Positions 44,015-55,334 of a stretch of 64,000 bases of DNA are shown piece after piece. The position numbers and the translations under genes were made by a program. Under the pieces are notes generated by a model that worked only from the letters and a program-made list of their open reading frames with translations, was not told where the DNA came from and did no database searches. This DNA is from Ariolimax columbianus. Its lineage: Eukaryota; Mollusca; Gastropoda; Stylommatophora; Arionidae. The number at the start of each line of letters is the position of its first letter. Within the stretch, counting starts at the first letter, position 1. Location: positions 115,726,764 through 115,790,763 of the forward strand of contig JAVGWX010000003.1 in NCBI GenBank assembly GCA_036924085.1, written 5' to 3'.

Positions 44015-44930
44015 TACATTGTATGAAACAAAGCATTCACGCACATGGACATTAACACTTTAAATCGCATTAACTTTCTGTCTCTCATTCACATATACTT
44101 CAAATACTTCACATACCTTCAATTCTTTACTAACACATAGTGACAATCAGTCGCTCACCTTGACTTTCAATATTACAAATACATACATACACATACCCAC
44201 AAACTTTCAATTCTTCACCAACACATAATTTTTTTAAACTATTCATTTCTACGAAGAACAGACATTAAGAAACAGCAATATTATTATAAAGTGCATCGTA
44301 GAGAATGCACAACGGAAAATCTTATTTCAGGACACTAAATGGTTCTTTAGCAAAAACTCCATGTAGAGATTATAACGATTGAGCGGTATTCTCATGCGCA
44401 ATATAACTTACAACATGACGCCCAACTTGCACAATGACAGAACAACGATTCGCTATTCGTTTTTATGTAACCAAAGGATATAAAGCCTTCTTAAATATAC
44501 AGAATAATGAAAGTTTAGTACTGAAATAGTTGTCTGAGTCAGAAGAGAGTATGAATGAGTAGCAAGTTTTCATAAACGGAAGACACAAGGCCATTGATGA
44601 TCGTGAGAGATCAGTAAGCGTCACGCTTACTTAACTGGCACAGTGAAATAACAGATCGACCAGCTAGTCACGGCAACAGGTTAGCCACTATTCATGAAAT
44701 AGCCGTAGATTTCAATATGAGTCACGGCGATGTGTACATAATTGTTAATGGTGATCTCGGTTAACATTTTTGCTAGAGGGCATCCACAAGCTAGTGGATA
44801 TGTGGACAAAATGTATTGCTAGGCACGTTGACTGTGTCTAAAAATAAGACACAACAAATTGTTGGATCCCGCTCTATAAAAGTGTTTTAATTAAAATTAC
44901 TGTTACTAAATTACTGTACCTCATGTGTGT
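44015..44930. other. No gene; start of a TTCACT-rich degenerate satellite
   Basis: 44070-44230 contains repeated cttcaattcttcactaacac-like words, related to 45080-45270 and 45915-46190. The rest is unassigned. Confidence 0.5.
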
Positions 44931-44933
44931 GTG

Positions 44934-44936
<3 letters not shown>

Positions 44937-45018
<82 letters not shown>

Positions 45019-45030
45019 ATGTGTGTGTAC
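44937..45030. repeat. (AT)n microsatellite with GT ends
   Basis: About 65 bp of AT flanked by GTGTGT runs. Confidence 0.95.
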
Positions 45031-45079
45031 ACATTAACAAATATGTTTAAATCATACACACATATATACTTCAAATTCT

Positions 45080-45275
45080 TCCACCGAACAAACTTTTAAT
45101 GCATCCCTCAAACAGACTCCTTGTATCTCATTCAACAGATTTTCAATTCATTACTTAATTAAACAAACTTCTAATTCGTCACTGAAAAAGATTTATATTT
45201 TATCCCTAAAACAGCATTCTTTCGAATGTTTCACTATAACATAATTCTAAATCAACTAGATTTTCATTATTCACT
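45080..45275. repeat. Degenerate satellite, left part
   Basis: About 30-bp words such as caaacttttaattcattcct / acagattttcaattcattac. The array continues beyond the LINE family C insertion at 45915. The last 10 bp, attattcact (45266-45275), recur at 45905-45914. Confidence 0.65.
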
Positions 45276-45904
45276 ATAAAGCATAACAACAAGGAAAACG
45301 GTCATTCTAATAGACTTCAGGAGTGTACTCCAAGCCATCTGAAGCCCCAAACAAAATAGAAGCTCACATGAAATAAAATACAACATAGGATTGCTGTCTA
45401 AAAAAACAAACAGATTTAGTCCTACAGTAGATTGCGGCCCAATGCGGTATCCCTGGATGCATTGTGGATGAGCTCGCAAAAGCCGGAAGTTGAGGCACGC
45501 ATTCACTGTGTTATAACGAAGCCAAGACACTCATCAAACGATCCATGAGGACAACATAGAGAAGGGAGAGACCAGCACAAAGAATATAAACCAGAAAATG
45601 ACAGCATAGACAAACTTGGCAGAGATGGACACGCACAGATTTTCAGACTCACAACGGGGCATTGTAAACTCAAGACCCATTTCCACAGAATGGGTCTCAG
45701 AGACACTGCCACATGCAATCGTGGAGCACCCAAGCAAACACCAGAACGTATTCTACAGGACTGCCCTACCTATGCAGATCAAGAGGCAGTCTGACCTGGG
45801 GAAACGACCATGCTCAAAAAGGGGTGGGGGACCGGCGAAGATAGTCTCCTTCGTGAAACTCACCGGACTAGAGCATAACATCAGTTGATCGACGTAGAAG
45901 AAGA
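45276..45904 (+). pseudogene. LINE family C: RNase H and C-terminal end, with probable TSD
   Basis: Plus-strand blocks: KTVILIDFRSVLQAI (RNase H, Asp block), QCGIPGCIVDELAKAGS (last RNase H block, GNEVAD decayed), YNEAKTLIKRSM, DGHAQIFRLTTGHCKLKTHF (about 45625-45685), RMGLRDTATCN, and ERILQDCPTYADQEAVWP (the zinc-motif region). It ends gtcaacgtag-like and gaagaagaa. The C-terminus parallels family A (VFRLRTGHNRLRYHL, LLQNCPTYEDQ) but is clearly a different family. The 10-bp ATTATTCACT flanks are consistent with a TSD; since the motif recurs in the satellite, this is not certain. Several frameshifts are present. Confidence 0.7.
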
Positions 45905-45914
45905 ATTATTCACT

Positions 45915-46188
45915 CAAAAATACAATTTATTATTCACTTAAATAAACTTGCAATTTTTCACTTAATTAGACGTAAAATACTTCACTGACACATCTAATTC
46001 TTTTTAAAATAAACTTGCAATTTTTCACTTAATTAGACGTATAATACTTCACTGACACATCTATCTAATTCTTTTTAAAATAAACTTTCAATCATTCACT
46101 CATTGACACTTCCAATTCATTCCTCAAACATAATTGTAACCCTTCGCCCAAAAATACTTACTATTCTTCACTCCCAATGACACTGTCT
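45915..46188. repeat. Degenerate satellite, right part, with a 67-bp duplication
   Basis: aataaacttgcaatttttca followed by cttaattagacgta occurs at about 45949 and 46011 with the intervening actgacacatcta word also repeated. It matches the style of 45080-45275. Confidence 0.7.
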
Positions 46189-47587
46189 TACTTGTGTACA
46201 TTCACTTGTATGTATATGAGGGTCACCAGTCCAGGCAAGTAACTGCCGCAAATGCTTTAGACCTGGAGGATGCATTTAACCGTGTCGATTTGGGGACTGT
46301 TGCACTATATGTTGCAGTGTGGAATCAATTCATGACTGGTGAGTTGGATATCATCTGTCATGGGGGAAAGAAAAGTCTCACTTCTTTTCGAATCTTTGAC
46401 ATCAGAATCCAGGCGAATATGTATAAGTCTGCCACAACGTTCTCCACTCTGATCGGTACTGTTCTACATTTGGACAATAAAGGTGGTTAACATTCAATAT
46501 ACAGGTCCATAGCGAACACTAACATTTGCAGAAGACATTCAGACGTTCAGAAATGGCTCAAATAGGCATGAGCTGGTCACATATATTAAGGAGATCTTGC
46601 AGACAATCTCACAATGGTGTGCGGATTCCAGCTTGCATATCAATCCTAACAAGTCCTGCACGATGTGGTGTTTCTTCAGCAAATATATGGTAAAGATTGA
46701 CCACCGAATATTACTTTTGAAGGATGTGCCATTGACAGGAGGACAGGTTGAAATACCTCGAGGAAACTTTTGATCGTAGTCTATCCTATATACACCACGA
46801 CGACCAGACAATTTGTAGATGCATGCGAGGCATGGGGGCACTTCTAGCAGTAGTAAACCTTAAAATACGACTGCTGCTGATTCTACATCGTCAGTTGGTA
46901 CTCTCAGTTGTTGATTACATAGGGGATGCACTATCATGATTTCAGTATGGACGTTTAGAACGTATCCAGAATAAAAGCATGCGACTGGTTTTGTGGTGTA
47001 CTAGGAATACACCGATCTTGAAGATGCGGTGCATGATGGGAAAGCAAAGCAAGCTGCAGAACTGCCGGATAAGCAGAGCAATGCTATATCTGTTCGCCTG
47101 TCTGGGCTTCACTCCTAGACCAGCCGCCAACCAAGGCTAAGGGCCTGGTCTGCCCTGTCATAACACTCAGCTGAAGTTGCCCTTCCTCGCTCTAGGATAA
47201 GGCATTGTATCCTCCTGCGCGTGTTCCTTCGCACATCGTCGGTTGTCGAGTTTGGTAGACGAAGACCAACTTTCAGAGTTATCAGAAAAGAGATTGCTCT
47301 ATGTCTGACAAAACCCGACAAGATACACCAGTATCTTATCTGCAAATCTTCAGATGGTTTGAAATCAGAGTTTTCCTTCTCCAAGATGAGCTGCCTTCCT
47401 AGGCTTTCAAGCCCTATCTGCCCGAAACTACTGGTTTTAAGGCGCCAGTGACTCGCCTTCCGCCTTTCTCCAGTTAGCCAAAACAGTTCTGCCGCGCGAA
47501 GGCCAGGAAATTTACTTTGTTATCAGAGGCTATATGAGACGCACGTCATGGGAACATTTAGTTGGTGTTGAGAGTTCATCCTCAACC

Positions 47588-47613
47588 CCCCCCCCTTCCC
47601 CCCCCCCCCCCAT
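47588..47613. repeat. C homopolymer tract
   Basis: Runs of 9 and 11 C separated by TTC; the adjacent sequence caacatttagttggtgttga is duplicated on both sides (47557 and 47622). Confidence 0.8.
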
Positions 47614-47946
47614 GCTATAACAACATTTAGTTGGTGTTGAGAGTCCATCCTCAACCCCAGCTATGACAACATTTAGAACCAAGTTCAAGGTTAACCAGTT
47701 AGTAAATGATAAACGTGCAGTATATTAACAACTTCCCACATACCGACGTATCGGTGCCACGCAGCGAGATATCTGGTTGTTACATACACCTATTGTGAGA
47801 GGGCAGGTCGTCGCAGATCAGTGCACATATAACAGCAGCCTCCAGTACGAGATCAGAGATGAACGCAGTGACTACCGCTCTGAGATATGTATCTGAAACC
47901 GTTTTAACAGAGATAGTCATCCTGTCAGAGCCCCAATCCTTTCTTT

Positions 47947-47957
47947 GAAAGGTACAG
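47947..47957. repeat. Target-site duplication, left, of SINE copy 2
   Basis: GAAAGGTACAG, repeated exactly at 48328-48338. Confidence 0.9.
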
Positions 47958-48327
47958 GGATCAAGATGCCGAGCAGCACATGAGCTGTAGTGGTCAGCGA
48001 CCCATAGCTGACTGCTAGCGTCAGGGCTAGCTTCAGGGCCAGCGAACCATAGCTGCCAAGACCCTTCTACACCTCCACGCGGTGATCCTTGATAACAGGC
48101 TGCAGCAGGGCAGACTGGCTAAGAAGAAGGGATCGAAGAGGGAATGCTAACCCGGTACTCAAAAAATGCTTGCTGAAGTCGGATGTGTTGGACTGAAAGG
48201 TGCAAATATCGTAGCCAAGCTGTAAACTACGACACAACGCATTCCGTTCTCTGGACTACATTCTGCTACTTAAGTTTTTTCAGAGTTTGGTAGTGGGAGA
48301 TTGAGAACGAACGAAGAAGAAGAAGAA
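47958..48327 (+). mobile_element. SINE copy 2 with (GAA)n tail
   Basis: About 370 bp, same family as 35178-35560, starting ggatcaagatg and ending ttgagaacgaacgaagaaga. A small internal duplication (gtcagggctagcttcagggc) distinguishes it. The tail is (GAA)n, as in LINE family A, whereas copy 1 has (GCCAA)n. Exact 11-bp TSDs lie on either side and the flanks join into the LINE family B frame. Confidence 0.82.
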
Positions 48328-48338
48328 GAAAGGTACAG
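48328..48338. repeat. Target-site duplication, right, of SINE copy 2
   Basis: GAAAGGTACAG, an exact match to 47947-47957. Confidence 0.9.
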
Positions 48339-48404
48339 AAGAACTTCGTCATTCACTGATAGAAACTGAGCACCTATGTGTCTGCCCGGAGTGAAACATA
48401 ACAT

Positions 48405-48788
48405 AAGAGAACATTTACTTAATTCACTGTATGTACATGCATAGTGACAGCACCTTCCACGATCAACCAGTCGTATAAAATAATATGAAGTAATATTTCT
48501 AATATATCCCCGTGCCTGCAGCTAAAACACTCTTCATATCATCTTTTCAGCCTCTCAGTTCACAAAAACCACGATATGTATGGAGATTAACAACTATTAC
48601 TATAAAACTAGCCCAACTGAAGCTTTGAAATGTGTCTACATCGCAGGTGCTTGCTGGTTCAGACGTCTCGATGAATATTACAATATATCTTATTGCTTAA
48701 ATTTGTATGTTCTGTACACCTGTGCAGTTGTTACTCTTCAAGCGTCAGTTGACTTAAGAAAGTAAGTCAATACGTTAGCAATGCCTTC
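48405..48788. other. No gene seen
   Basis: Between LINE family B and the 26-bp repeats; only short frames. Confidence 0.5.
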
Positions 48789-48791
48789 ATT

Positions 48792-49240
48792 GTGTTCGCA
48801 GTTGTTGTAATCACATGGTGTTCGCAGTTGTTGTAATCACATGGTGTTCGCAGTTGTTGTAATCATATGGTGTTCCCAGTTGTTGTAATCACATAGTGTT
48901 CGCAGTTGTTGTAATCACATGGTGTTCTCAGTTGTTGTAATCACATGGTGTTCTCAGTTGTTGTAATCACATGGTGTTCTCAGTTGTTGTAATCACATGG
49001 TGTTCTCAGTTGTTGTAATCACATGGTGTTCTCAGTTGTTGTATTCACATGGTGTTCGCAGTTGTTGTAATCACATGGTGTTCTCAGTGGTTGTAATCAC
49101 ATGGTGTTCTCAGTTGTTGTAATCACATGGTGTTCTCAGTTGTTGTAATCACATAGTGTTCTCAGTTGTTGTAATCACATAGTGTTCTTAGTTGTTGTAA
49201 TCACATAGTGTTCTCAGTTGTTGTAATCACGTGGCGTTCG
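48792..49240. repeat. 26-bp minisatellite, about 17 copies
   Basis: Unit: tgttctcagttgttgtaatc plus acatgg. Variants are gttcgc in the first units, gttctc in the middle and acatag toward the end, giving a gradient along the array. Confidence 0.95.
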
Positions 49241-49249
49241 GTACACAGT

Positions 49250-50330
49250 GTTTTAGCTAGGGTTCATGAAATTCTTCGTTCACCTGTTGTTTTGCTGCTT
49301 TTTTGCATTGGTTTGTTTTTCTTTTTCGACCAATTTTGTACGCCATTTTCTTCCTTTTTCTAAGGCGCTTATACTAAATTCTTTATCGGATATTTTATAT
49401 TACTTTTCGGCATTTTGTTTCTGTTTTTAAACATCTAAATTTGTTTAGGAATTTGGGATCTGTTTCATCTTCGTTTTCTTATATTAAATACAGAAAATTA
49501 TTTTTATTCTTCGTCTTCTTTTGCTTCTACTTCTGCATCTCCTAGGTCAAATCATTGACTAATATGAAAATACAGTGACGTTGAATCTCCCTCCTTCTAC
49601 ACACTTTACCTTCAATAGAAACCTGTGCCAAAGTTCTTCAAATGTGATATCTGCACCATTTTCTTTCGCACAATGAGGCCAATGAACGGAACCTGTGGCA
49701 CGTATGTGTACTTACCAAAATGGCAAGATTTCCTATGTCAAGTGCAGGTACATAGATACAAAAAGTGTGCATAAACTAGCACTTATATATAATGTACATG
49801 TACTTACATTATAAGTACTTTTATGAAAAGTACACGTACACACACTACACACATACACATACTACATACGTACACATACTGTACATGTTTTTATATTGGA
49901 TGAACTTACGTACACTACAAGTACCTTTTTCTAGAACTTGTTCTTGTTCTTGTTATTTAATACAGATGGGTTTGCTGTGTCCGAGACGTAAGGCATTCGC
50001 CTCTCAAAGCGATGAACGGACACGGTGGGTGATAAGAGTATCACACGTTTTAAGCATTTCCTGGTGTCAAGGGAGGTGGAGCCAGAGTGCCTGCTAACTG
50101 AGTTACCCCCAGTCGTTTTTACTTATGTCCTATCACTGGTCAAAGGTAACTCGGGACCAAAGAGTGAGGTTGATGACCAGCACAGCCTCTTCCTCACTAT
50201 AATCCAAATGCAGCGGAAGTTACATCATCAAGACAAACCGTCTAGTGATGTCACATCGTCGCCTGCGATGGACAACTAACTTAATGTCCATGATGAATAT
50301 GTTCACTCTATCGTGTGTGATGTAAAGGAC
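49250..50330. other. No gene seen; weak tRNA-like word at 49978-50050
   Basis: gtgtccgagacgtaaggcat and cgcctctcaaagcgatg recall a tRNA-Ser/Leu-like box A and anticodon arm, but no box B follows. A 101-codon and an 84-codon frame cross here without recognisable motifs. Confidence 0.4.
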
Positions 50331-50334
50331 GTTA

Positions 50335-50515
50335 CGTGGTTGTTTGCAGCAGTTTTCTTCACATCCCTAGCGTACTAAAGAAGATTTGAGGTCCTCCGGG
50401 CTGTTGTGCTATGCTTCGCTTCATCTGCATGACGCTCACTTCTGTGAGGAACACGTCGATCCGTCACCCATTTAGCCAAACTGCCATAGAACATCATGTT
50501 TCCAATGAGAACTGG
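50335..50515 (+). repeat. Unclassified dispersed repeat, copy 2
   Basis: Matches 14840-15095 (ttcttcacatccc, ctgttgtgctatgcttcgct, tcatctgcatg, aaactgccat). No TSD found. Confidence 0.5.
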
Positions 50516-50519
50516 GTAG

Positions 50520-51290
50520 AAGTAAGCTGGCGTCTGTCCGTATGTATCACACTACTCTGTCTAACATTGCCTGACTAGATGTTAATCTCCTCTCCCATTA
50601 TCCATAGATCAATTACACATACCACAATTTCTTTTTTTGTTTAGAGAGAACATTTACGTATAGAGCAAGAAATATTATAAAGAGTGCACATTCAAAAGCT
50701 AAAAATATTTTAATATAGTCACAGCTACATACATTTCAAGGACTTTTAAATAGCGCACACTTGTAAACGCTACAAAAAACTTAATATATAAAGAGTACCT
50801 ACAAACACAACAGTTGGAAAGCGAGACTAACTTCTGGTCAGGCACACAATAACGATAGGAAAATGTTAATCGGATTTTCTGAAATATACTGACAGAACCA
50901 TCACTTCACTTTCACACAGCTATCCCTGGACACAGTCTGTTTCATGGCAGTGTGAATAACGAGGCGGGGAACGATGTGATTCCTGTAACAGTGAGCGACA
51001 CACATATGTAATGAAGAATAGCACAATCGTCTGGAGAACCCCGGTCAACTTCATTAACCAGCTAGAAACGTGAGGAAAGATTCTACAACTTATAGCCCTT
51101 TACAGGGATGACCAAAACAAGTAAATTTACTCATTGTGGGTTCATTCAAATAATTCATTCAGTCTTTAACAATACAGTGTGTACATTCAATGCCGATATT
51201 CTAAAGCACTCTTCATTTCTTGATTGATTGGTTTCATGTCAGTCTCGAAAGAAAATGGACTTCACACTTCACGCTAGATAGGGGTCTTAA
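50520..51290. other. No gene seen
   Basis: AT-rich sequence preceding the antisense LINE. Confidence 0.55.
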
Positions 51291-51299
51291 TCATTTGTT

Positions 51300-51930
51300 G
51301 CCATCGCTTTCGCAAGTTTGGTGTCTCCATCTTGACTCATCTTGGTTTTCCCTTTCCTGCAGGCCAGCACACAAAGCCTTCAGCTGGATCTGTCTTTGGC
51401 AAGTTTCTCTCAGTTGCGCGTGTTCATGTCCAACGCTTAAAGGTCATACTTGCAAATATTTTTGTACTGGAGGAAGGGTCTATCTCTGTTACCCTTACCT
51501 GTGGCCAGCTCTCCGTATATTATATATTTTGGAATTCACAAGTCCTCCATTCTGCACACGTGACCAAGCCACCGCAAACGGCTCTGGCGGAGGATCGCAA
51601 CTAAACTGGAAATCTATGCATGGTCCAACACGTCATTGTTTGTCACTCTGCTACTACATGAAATTCCAAGTATGCACCTCAAGCATCGCATATGAAAAGC
51701 ATTGAACCTTTTTCATGTGAAGCAAACGGGGTCCCCATTTCGCTGGCATACAGCAGGGTACTAAGCACACATGATCTGTACACAGAAAACCTTTGTGGAG
51801 ATGGTCAACCTACTGTTCTTACACACTCTCCGTGAGAGCCTGGAAAGTAGTGCAGACATTGCTAATCTCTTTTGCAGCTATGTGTCCAGAGAGAGATTGT
51901 TGGTGATCATAAATCCGAGGTAGTTAAAAT
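51300..51930 (-). pseudogene. Antisense RTE-like LINE, C-terminal half (split by copy 4)
   Basis: Minus strand: FNAFHMRCLRCILGISCSS (about 51630-51695), RVTNNDVLDHA, ISSLVAILRQSRLRWLGHVC then RMEDL (51550-51610), IPKYIIYGELATGKGNRDRP, KNICKYDL and ALDMNT (about 51425-51450). Three or more nonsense codons lie in otherwise aligned frame. The RT half is at 54878-55330. The family looks related to, but not the same as, the 15563 copy. Confidence 0.72.
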
Positions 51931-51941
51931 GATTTACTACC
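51931..51941. repeat. Target-site duplication, left, of LINE copy 4
   Basis: GATTTACTACC, repeated exactly at 54867-54877. Confidence 0.9.
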
Positions 51942-54866
51942 CCATGGTGGAAAGCCTAAGCAAGGCAATAATGCAAGCCGCCACTGAAACCATCCCAAGA
52001 GGAGCTAGGAAAAACTATAAGCCCTACTGGAATGATGAGTTGCAGAAAGCGGAAGATGCAGTAACAAATGCTAGGAACATGGCAGGAGAACAATCTATGG
52101 AGGCAAACATCGCCCTCAAAGCCGCCACGGCGAAATACAAATACACTCTCAAGCAAACAGCAAGAGAGAGCTGGAAAAACAAAACGGAAAGCCTAAACCT
52201 GGACAAAGAAGGGAATAAGCTATGGAAGCTAGTCAGAGCCATGAACGACGAAACCCCGTCAAACAAACAAATTACCATCAAGCAGGGCGAAAACTTGCTA
52301 GCCGGTAAGATAGCCGCAAACGCTTTTGTCGATCACTATGCCAGAGCAAACCACATCGAGGTCCCTGCAGATAGGCCTACATAAATTAGTGAAGAGCTAA
52401 AGGGGTACGACAACATCAATACGGCACCTGAAGAGCACATGATGGCCAAATTAACAATGAGCGAAATGGAAGAGGCTATGAGAACATTAAAGAAAAGGAA
52501 ATCTCCCGAAAAAAACGGGAAAAAAACGAAATGCTGAGGGGGCTGGGCCAAACAGCGAAGAGTAAACTGCTATCGGTCCTGAACCAAAGCTGGAAAAGGG
52601 GAATTGTACCCCAGGCATGGAAAGACGCAGTACTGGTACCAGTACCAAAAACAGTAAAAGACAAATCAGATCCAAATGGATACAGGCCCATCAGCCTACT
52701 GAGCTGTGTCGGCAAGCTGATGGAACGTATGATAAACACCAGACTGATGTGGCATCTGGAAGAAAAACGAATACTAATTCCACAGCAAGCCGGCTTTAGA
52801 CAGCACAGATCCACTGAGGACCAGGTCATCCTCATAGCCCAAGAAATAGAAGATGCCTACCAGGCACAGAAACACACAGTAGCTGTTTGGGTGGATCTGG
52901 AAAAGGCATTTGACAAAGTCTGGGAAGACGGACTTAGAGTCTAGCTAAGAAGAAGTGATGTCTGTTGGAAAATGTACAAGTGGATCAACCACTACCTCAA
53001 ACAAAGAACGGCCAGAGTCCAAGTACAAGGGCAGATGAGCAAAAAGGTGACACTCGAGCAGGGAGTACCCCAAGGGGGAGTACTGTCACCCACACTCTTC
53101 CTGGTATATATAAACGACATTACAGAGAATATACCAAGGAGAGTCCATAGCTCAATGTTTGCAGACGATCTGGCTATGTGGACCTCTGAAAAGAATCTCA
53201 CCATAGCAAGAAATCGGATGCAGCAGGCCCTAACATAGCTGGAAGAGTGGGCGAACTCATGGCTGGTCAAAATAAACGAGGAAAAAACTACATGCACAAT
53301 ATTCTCGCTTTCAATAAAACCCGAAAATACCAAATTAAGTCTAAACGGCGAATTCCTGCAGCCAAACGACAACCCAACCTATCTGGGAGTCACATGTGAT
53401 CGGCGCATGACATGGAAAAGTCAGATCGAGAGAAACCGAATGAGAGCCAGACAAAGAATGGCAATCATGGGGAAACTTGCTGGCACAAGCTGGGGAGCAG
53501 ACGAAGGCATACTAAAGAAACTGTACACTGGAAGAGTGAGACCAGTTCTCGAGTATGGCATTGCGGCATGGACAACAGCAGCAAAGGCGAACTTCGATAA
53601 AGTTAGCAAACTTTAAAACCAAGCCATGAGAGTTATAACAGGAGGCATGAAGTCAACGCCAATTGTAGAATTTGAAAAGATTACAAAACTGCAATCCATG
53701 ACCAATAGAAGAGACTGCAGAGCCCAGCTGCAGTCAGAGAAACTCGGAAGACTGACTGACCATCCAATGCACCAGAGACTAAACAATTTGGGAAATGGGA
53801 AACTAAAGCGGAGAAACTTTGCAGAAATAGCCAAAGCAAAGATGCACGAAGATCCCATAAACGCACTAACAACACCAAAACCCATCACTACTGTACGAAA
53901 ACCTACCTGGAGGCAGGATATATTTCCAGAGGTGGTAGAAAATATACCAGGTATTGTAAACAAAAACTGCCAGACTGAAAAAGGAAGGAGAGATACTACC
54001 CTAAGCTTTATATCGAAAAGCTACCCAAGCATGGACTGGACCCATGCATACACCGACGGTTCTGTAACAAACACTACACAGAACGCAGGGGCAGGAGCAT
54101 TCCTGAACCTACCAAATGGCAGACAAATAACACTGTCATTCGCTACTGGTAAGTACACAAGCAATTTCAGAGAGGAGGCAGAGGCACTGAGGGCGGCAGT
54201 GGAAGAAATGGTGACACACAATGAAAATGAAAGCCATATAGTCCTGATTACAGATGCTCTCGCCGTAGTCACAGCACGAAAAAGCCAGAAAAACACTGAG
54301 CTTAATGACTTAAGAGCAGCACTCTGCAAACTGTGCCAGCAGTCCGCACCAAAAAGGGTAGTGGTACAGTGGGTCCCATCGCACTGCAATATCCAAGGCA
54401 ACGAGGAGGCAGACAGACTGGCAAAAGAAGGTGCAAGACTACCACAAACAGATACTAGTATGACGTACGAAGAGTCAAAACGGCTTATCAAAGCCAGATA
54501 CATGACCAAATGGGAAACCGAACATACTGGTTACACCATAAACGATGCCTATTACCAGTTGAACCGAAGAGAGCAGGTCGTTGTCTTCAGACTTCGCACT
54601 GGCCACAATAGACTGAGGTACCACCTATTCAACAAATTGAAGATAGGTGGTACCGACGAATGCCCGTGCTGTACCGGTAAAATGACCGCTGAACATCTGC
54701 TGCAGAACTGCCCGACATACGAGGATCAGAGAGAGCAGATGTGGCCATCACCAGTGGAACTGCAAGACAAGCTCTATGGCAGTGGCGACAGCCTCAGGAT
54801 GACCGCCGCTTTTTTCGAAAAAATAATGGTTACTGTCTGACTGCGTACGAAGAAGAAGAAGAAGAA
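51942..54866 (+). pseudogene. LINE family A copy 4: 5'-truncated, RT to RNase H, broken
   Basis: Starts at the equivalent of 3150 in copy 2, so the endonuclease is missing. It keeps NGYRPISLL, VDLEKAFDKV, GVPQGGVLSP, FADD (about 53157-53168), the RNase H residues of YTDGS, REEAEAL, ITDAL and GNEEAD, and the CPC...H...C motif. It carries a TAA at about 52382, a one-base loss near 52510-52535 (where KSPGKDG has become KSPEKNG), a TAG near 52942, a TAG at about 53236 and a TAA at about 53614. The frame is then open from 53626 to the TGA at 54838-54840 (404 codons). The (GAA)n tail ends at 54866. Confidence 0.9.
53626..54840 (+). CDS. Residual open frame of LINE copy 4: C-terminal domain and RNase H
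   Basis: A 404-codon frame with internal Met start MRVITGGMKSTPI. The region before RNase H (WRQDIFPEVVENIPG) leads to YTDGS, REEAEAL, LITDAL and GNEEADRLAKEG, so all four RNase H acidic residues are present. A zinc motif CPCCTGKM...HLLQNC follows. It is separated from the RT part by a nonsense codon ten bases upstream and is not an independent gene. Confidence 0.75.
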   Translation: MRVITGGMKSTPIVEFEKITKLQSMTNRRDCRAQLQSEKLGRLTDHPMHQRLNNLGNGKLKRRNFAEIAKAKMHEDPINALTTPKPITTVRKPTWRQDIFPEVVENIPGIVNKNCQTEKGRRDTTLSFISKSYPSMDWTHAYTDGSVTNTTQNAGAGAFLNLPNGRQITLSFATGKYTSNFREEAEALRAAVEEMVTHNENESHIVLITDALAVVTARKSQKNTELNDLRAALCKLCQQSAPKRVVVQWVPSHCNIQGNEEADRLAKEGARLPQTDTSMTYEESKRLIKARYMTKWETEHTGYTINDAYYQLNRREQVVVFRLRTGHNRLRYHLFNKLKIGGTDECPCCTGKMTAEHLLQNCPTYEDQREQMWPSPVELQDKLYGSGDSLRMTAAFFEKIMVTV

Positions 54867-54877
54867 GATTTACTACC
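54867..54877. repeat. Target-site duplication, right, of LINE copy 4
   Basis: GATTTACTACC, an exact match to 51931-51941, directly after the GAA tail. Confidence 0.9.
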
Positions 54878-55330
54878 TGCAGATCTGTATCGCTTAGGAA
54901 GATCCTGAAGGATCTGTACTCTGAGCTTGATTTTCATCATGTGTAGACTGATGGTGAGTCCAAAAAAATCACAGGATTTTGTTAATCTATTGATGATGAT
55001 CTGTAACTCGGCTATTGTATGGGCTACCAGAGCTGCATTGTCTGCTAAGAGCTTATCCCGAATGATAGTTTCCCTTCTCCTCCTCATTGCACGCAGTCTG
55101 GTCAGATTGACACATTCTCATCTACCCTAGTATGCAAGAAGACCTCTTCTGTAGCAGTTTCGAAGGCGTGTTTGAGCCCAATGCCAAAGATAATGCCGAA
55201 TAGAGTAAGGAGGTAGGCCATAAAGTTGTTTAACTCTGCTGTTAATGTCAAGATTCCTAACTGTTGTGCAGCCCTGAACCTTTCATGCCCACGTGAAAAG
55301 ACTGTAATCATGCTTATTAGTTATACTTTG
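54878..55330 (-). pseudogene. Antisense RTE-like LINE, RT half (split by copy 4)
   Basis: Minus strand from 55,330 down: LNNFMAYLLTLFGIIFGIGL (cf. GVKQGCVLAPTLF), KHAFETATEEVFLHTR, LRAMRRRRETIIRDKLLADN (FADD decayed to LADN, about 55045-55090) and AALVAHTIAELQIIINRL then KSCDFFGLTIS. This leads directly to the C-terminal half at 51300-51930 when copy 4 and one TSD are removed. Confidence 0.7.
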
Positions 55331-55334
55331 AAGA

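Larger units (their letters stand above)
46190..48400 (+). pseudogene. LINE family B: RT to RNase H, interrupted by SINE copy 2
   Basis: Blocks in order: ALDLEDAFNRVDLGT (46255-46300, first RT Asp), TFAEDIQTF (FADD decayed to FAED, 46525-46536), ETISQWCADSSLHINPNKSC-like block in shifted frame, ERIQNKSMRLVLWCTRNTPI-like block (46955-47020), and SSTRSEMNAVTTALRYVSE then TVLTEIVILSEPQSFL (RNase H Glu and Asp blocks, 47835-47945, with Asp decayed in SEPQS). After the SINE (47958-48327) it resumes with EELRHSLIETEHLCVCPE, which corresponds to the C-terminus near 56280-56340. The RNase H middle is deleted. Many stops and frameshifts are present. Confidence 0.65.

Noticed and set aside
49978..50050. 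tRNA-Ser-like sequence
   Set aside because: Box A-like word only; box B and acceptor pairing are missing.
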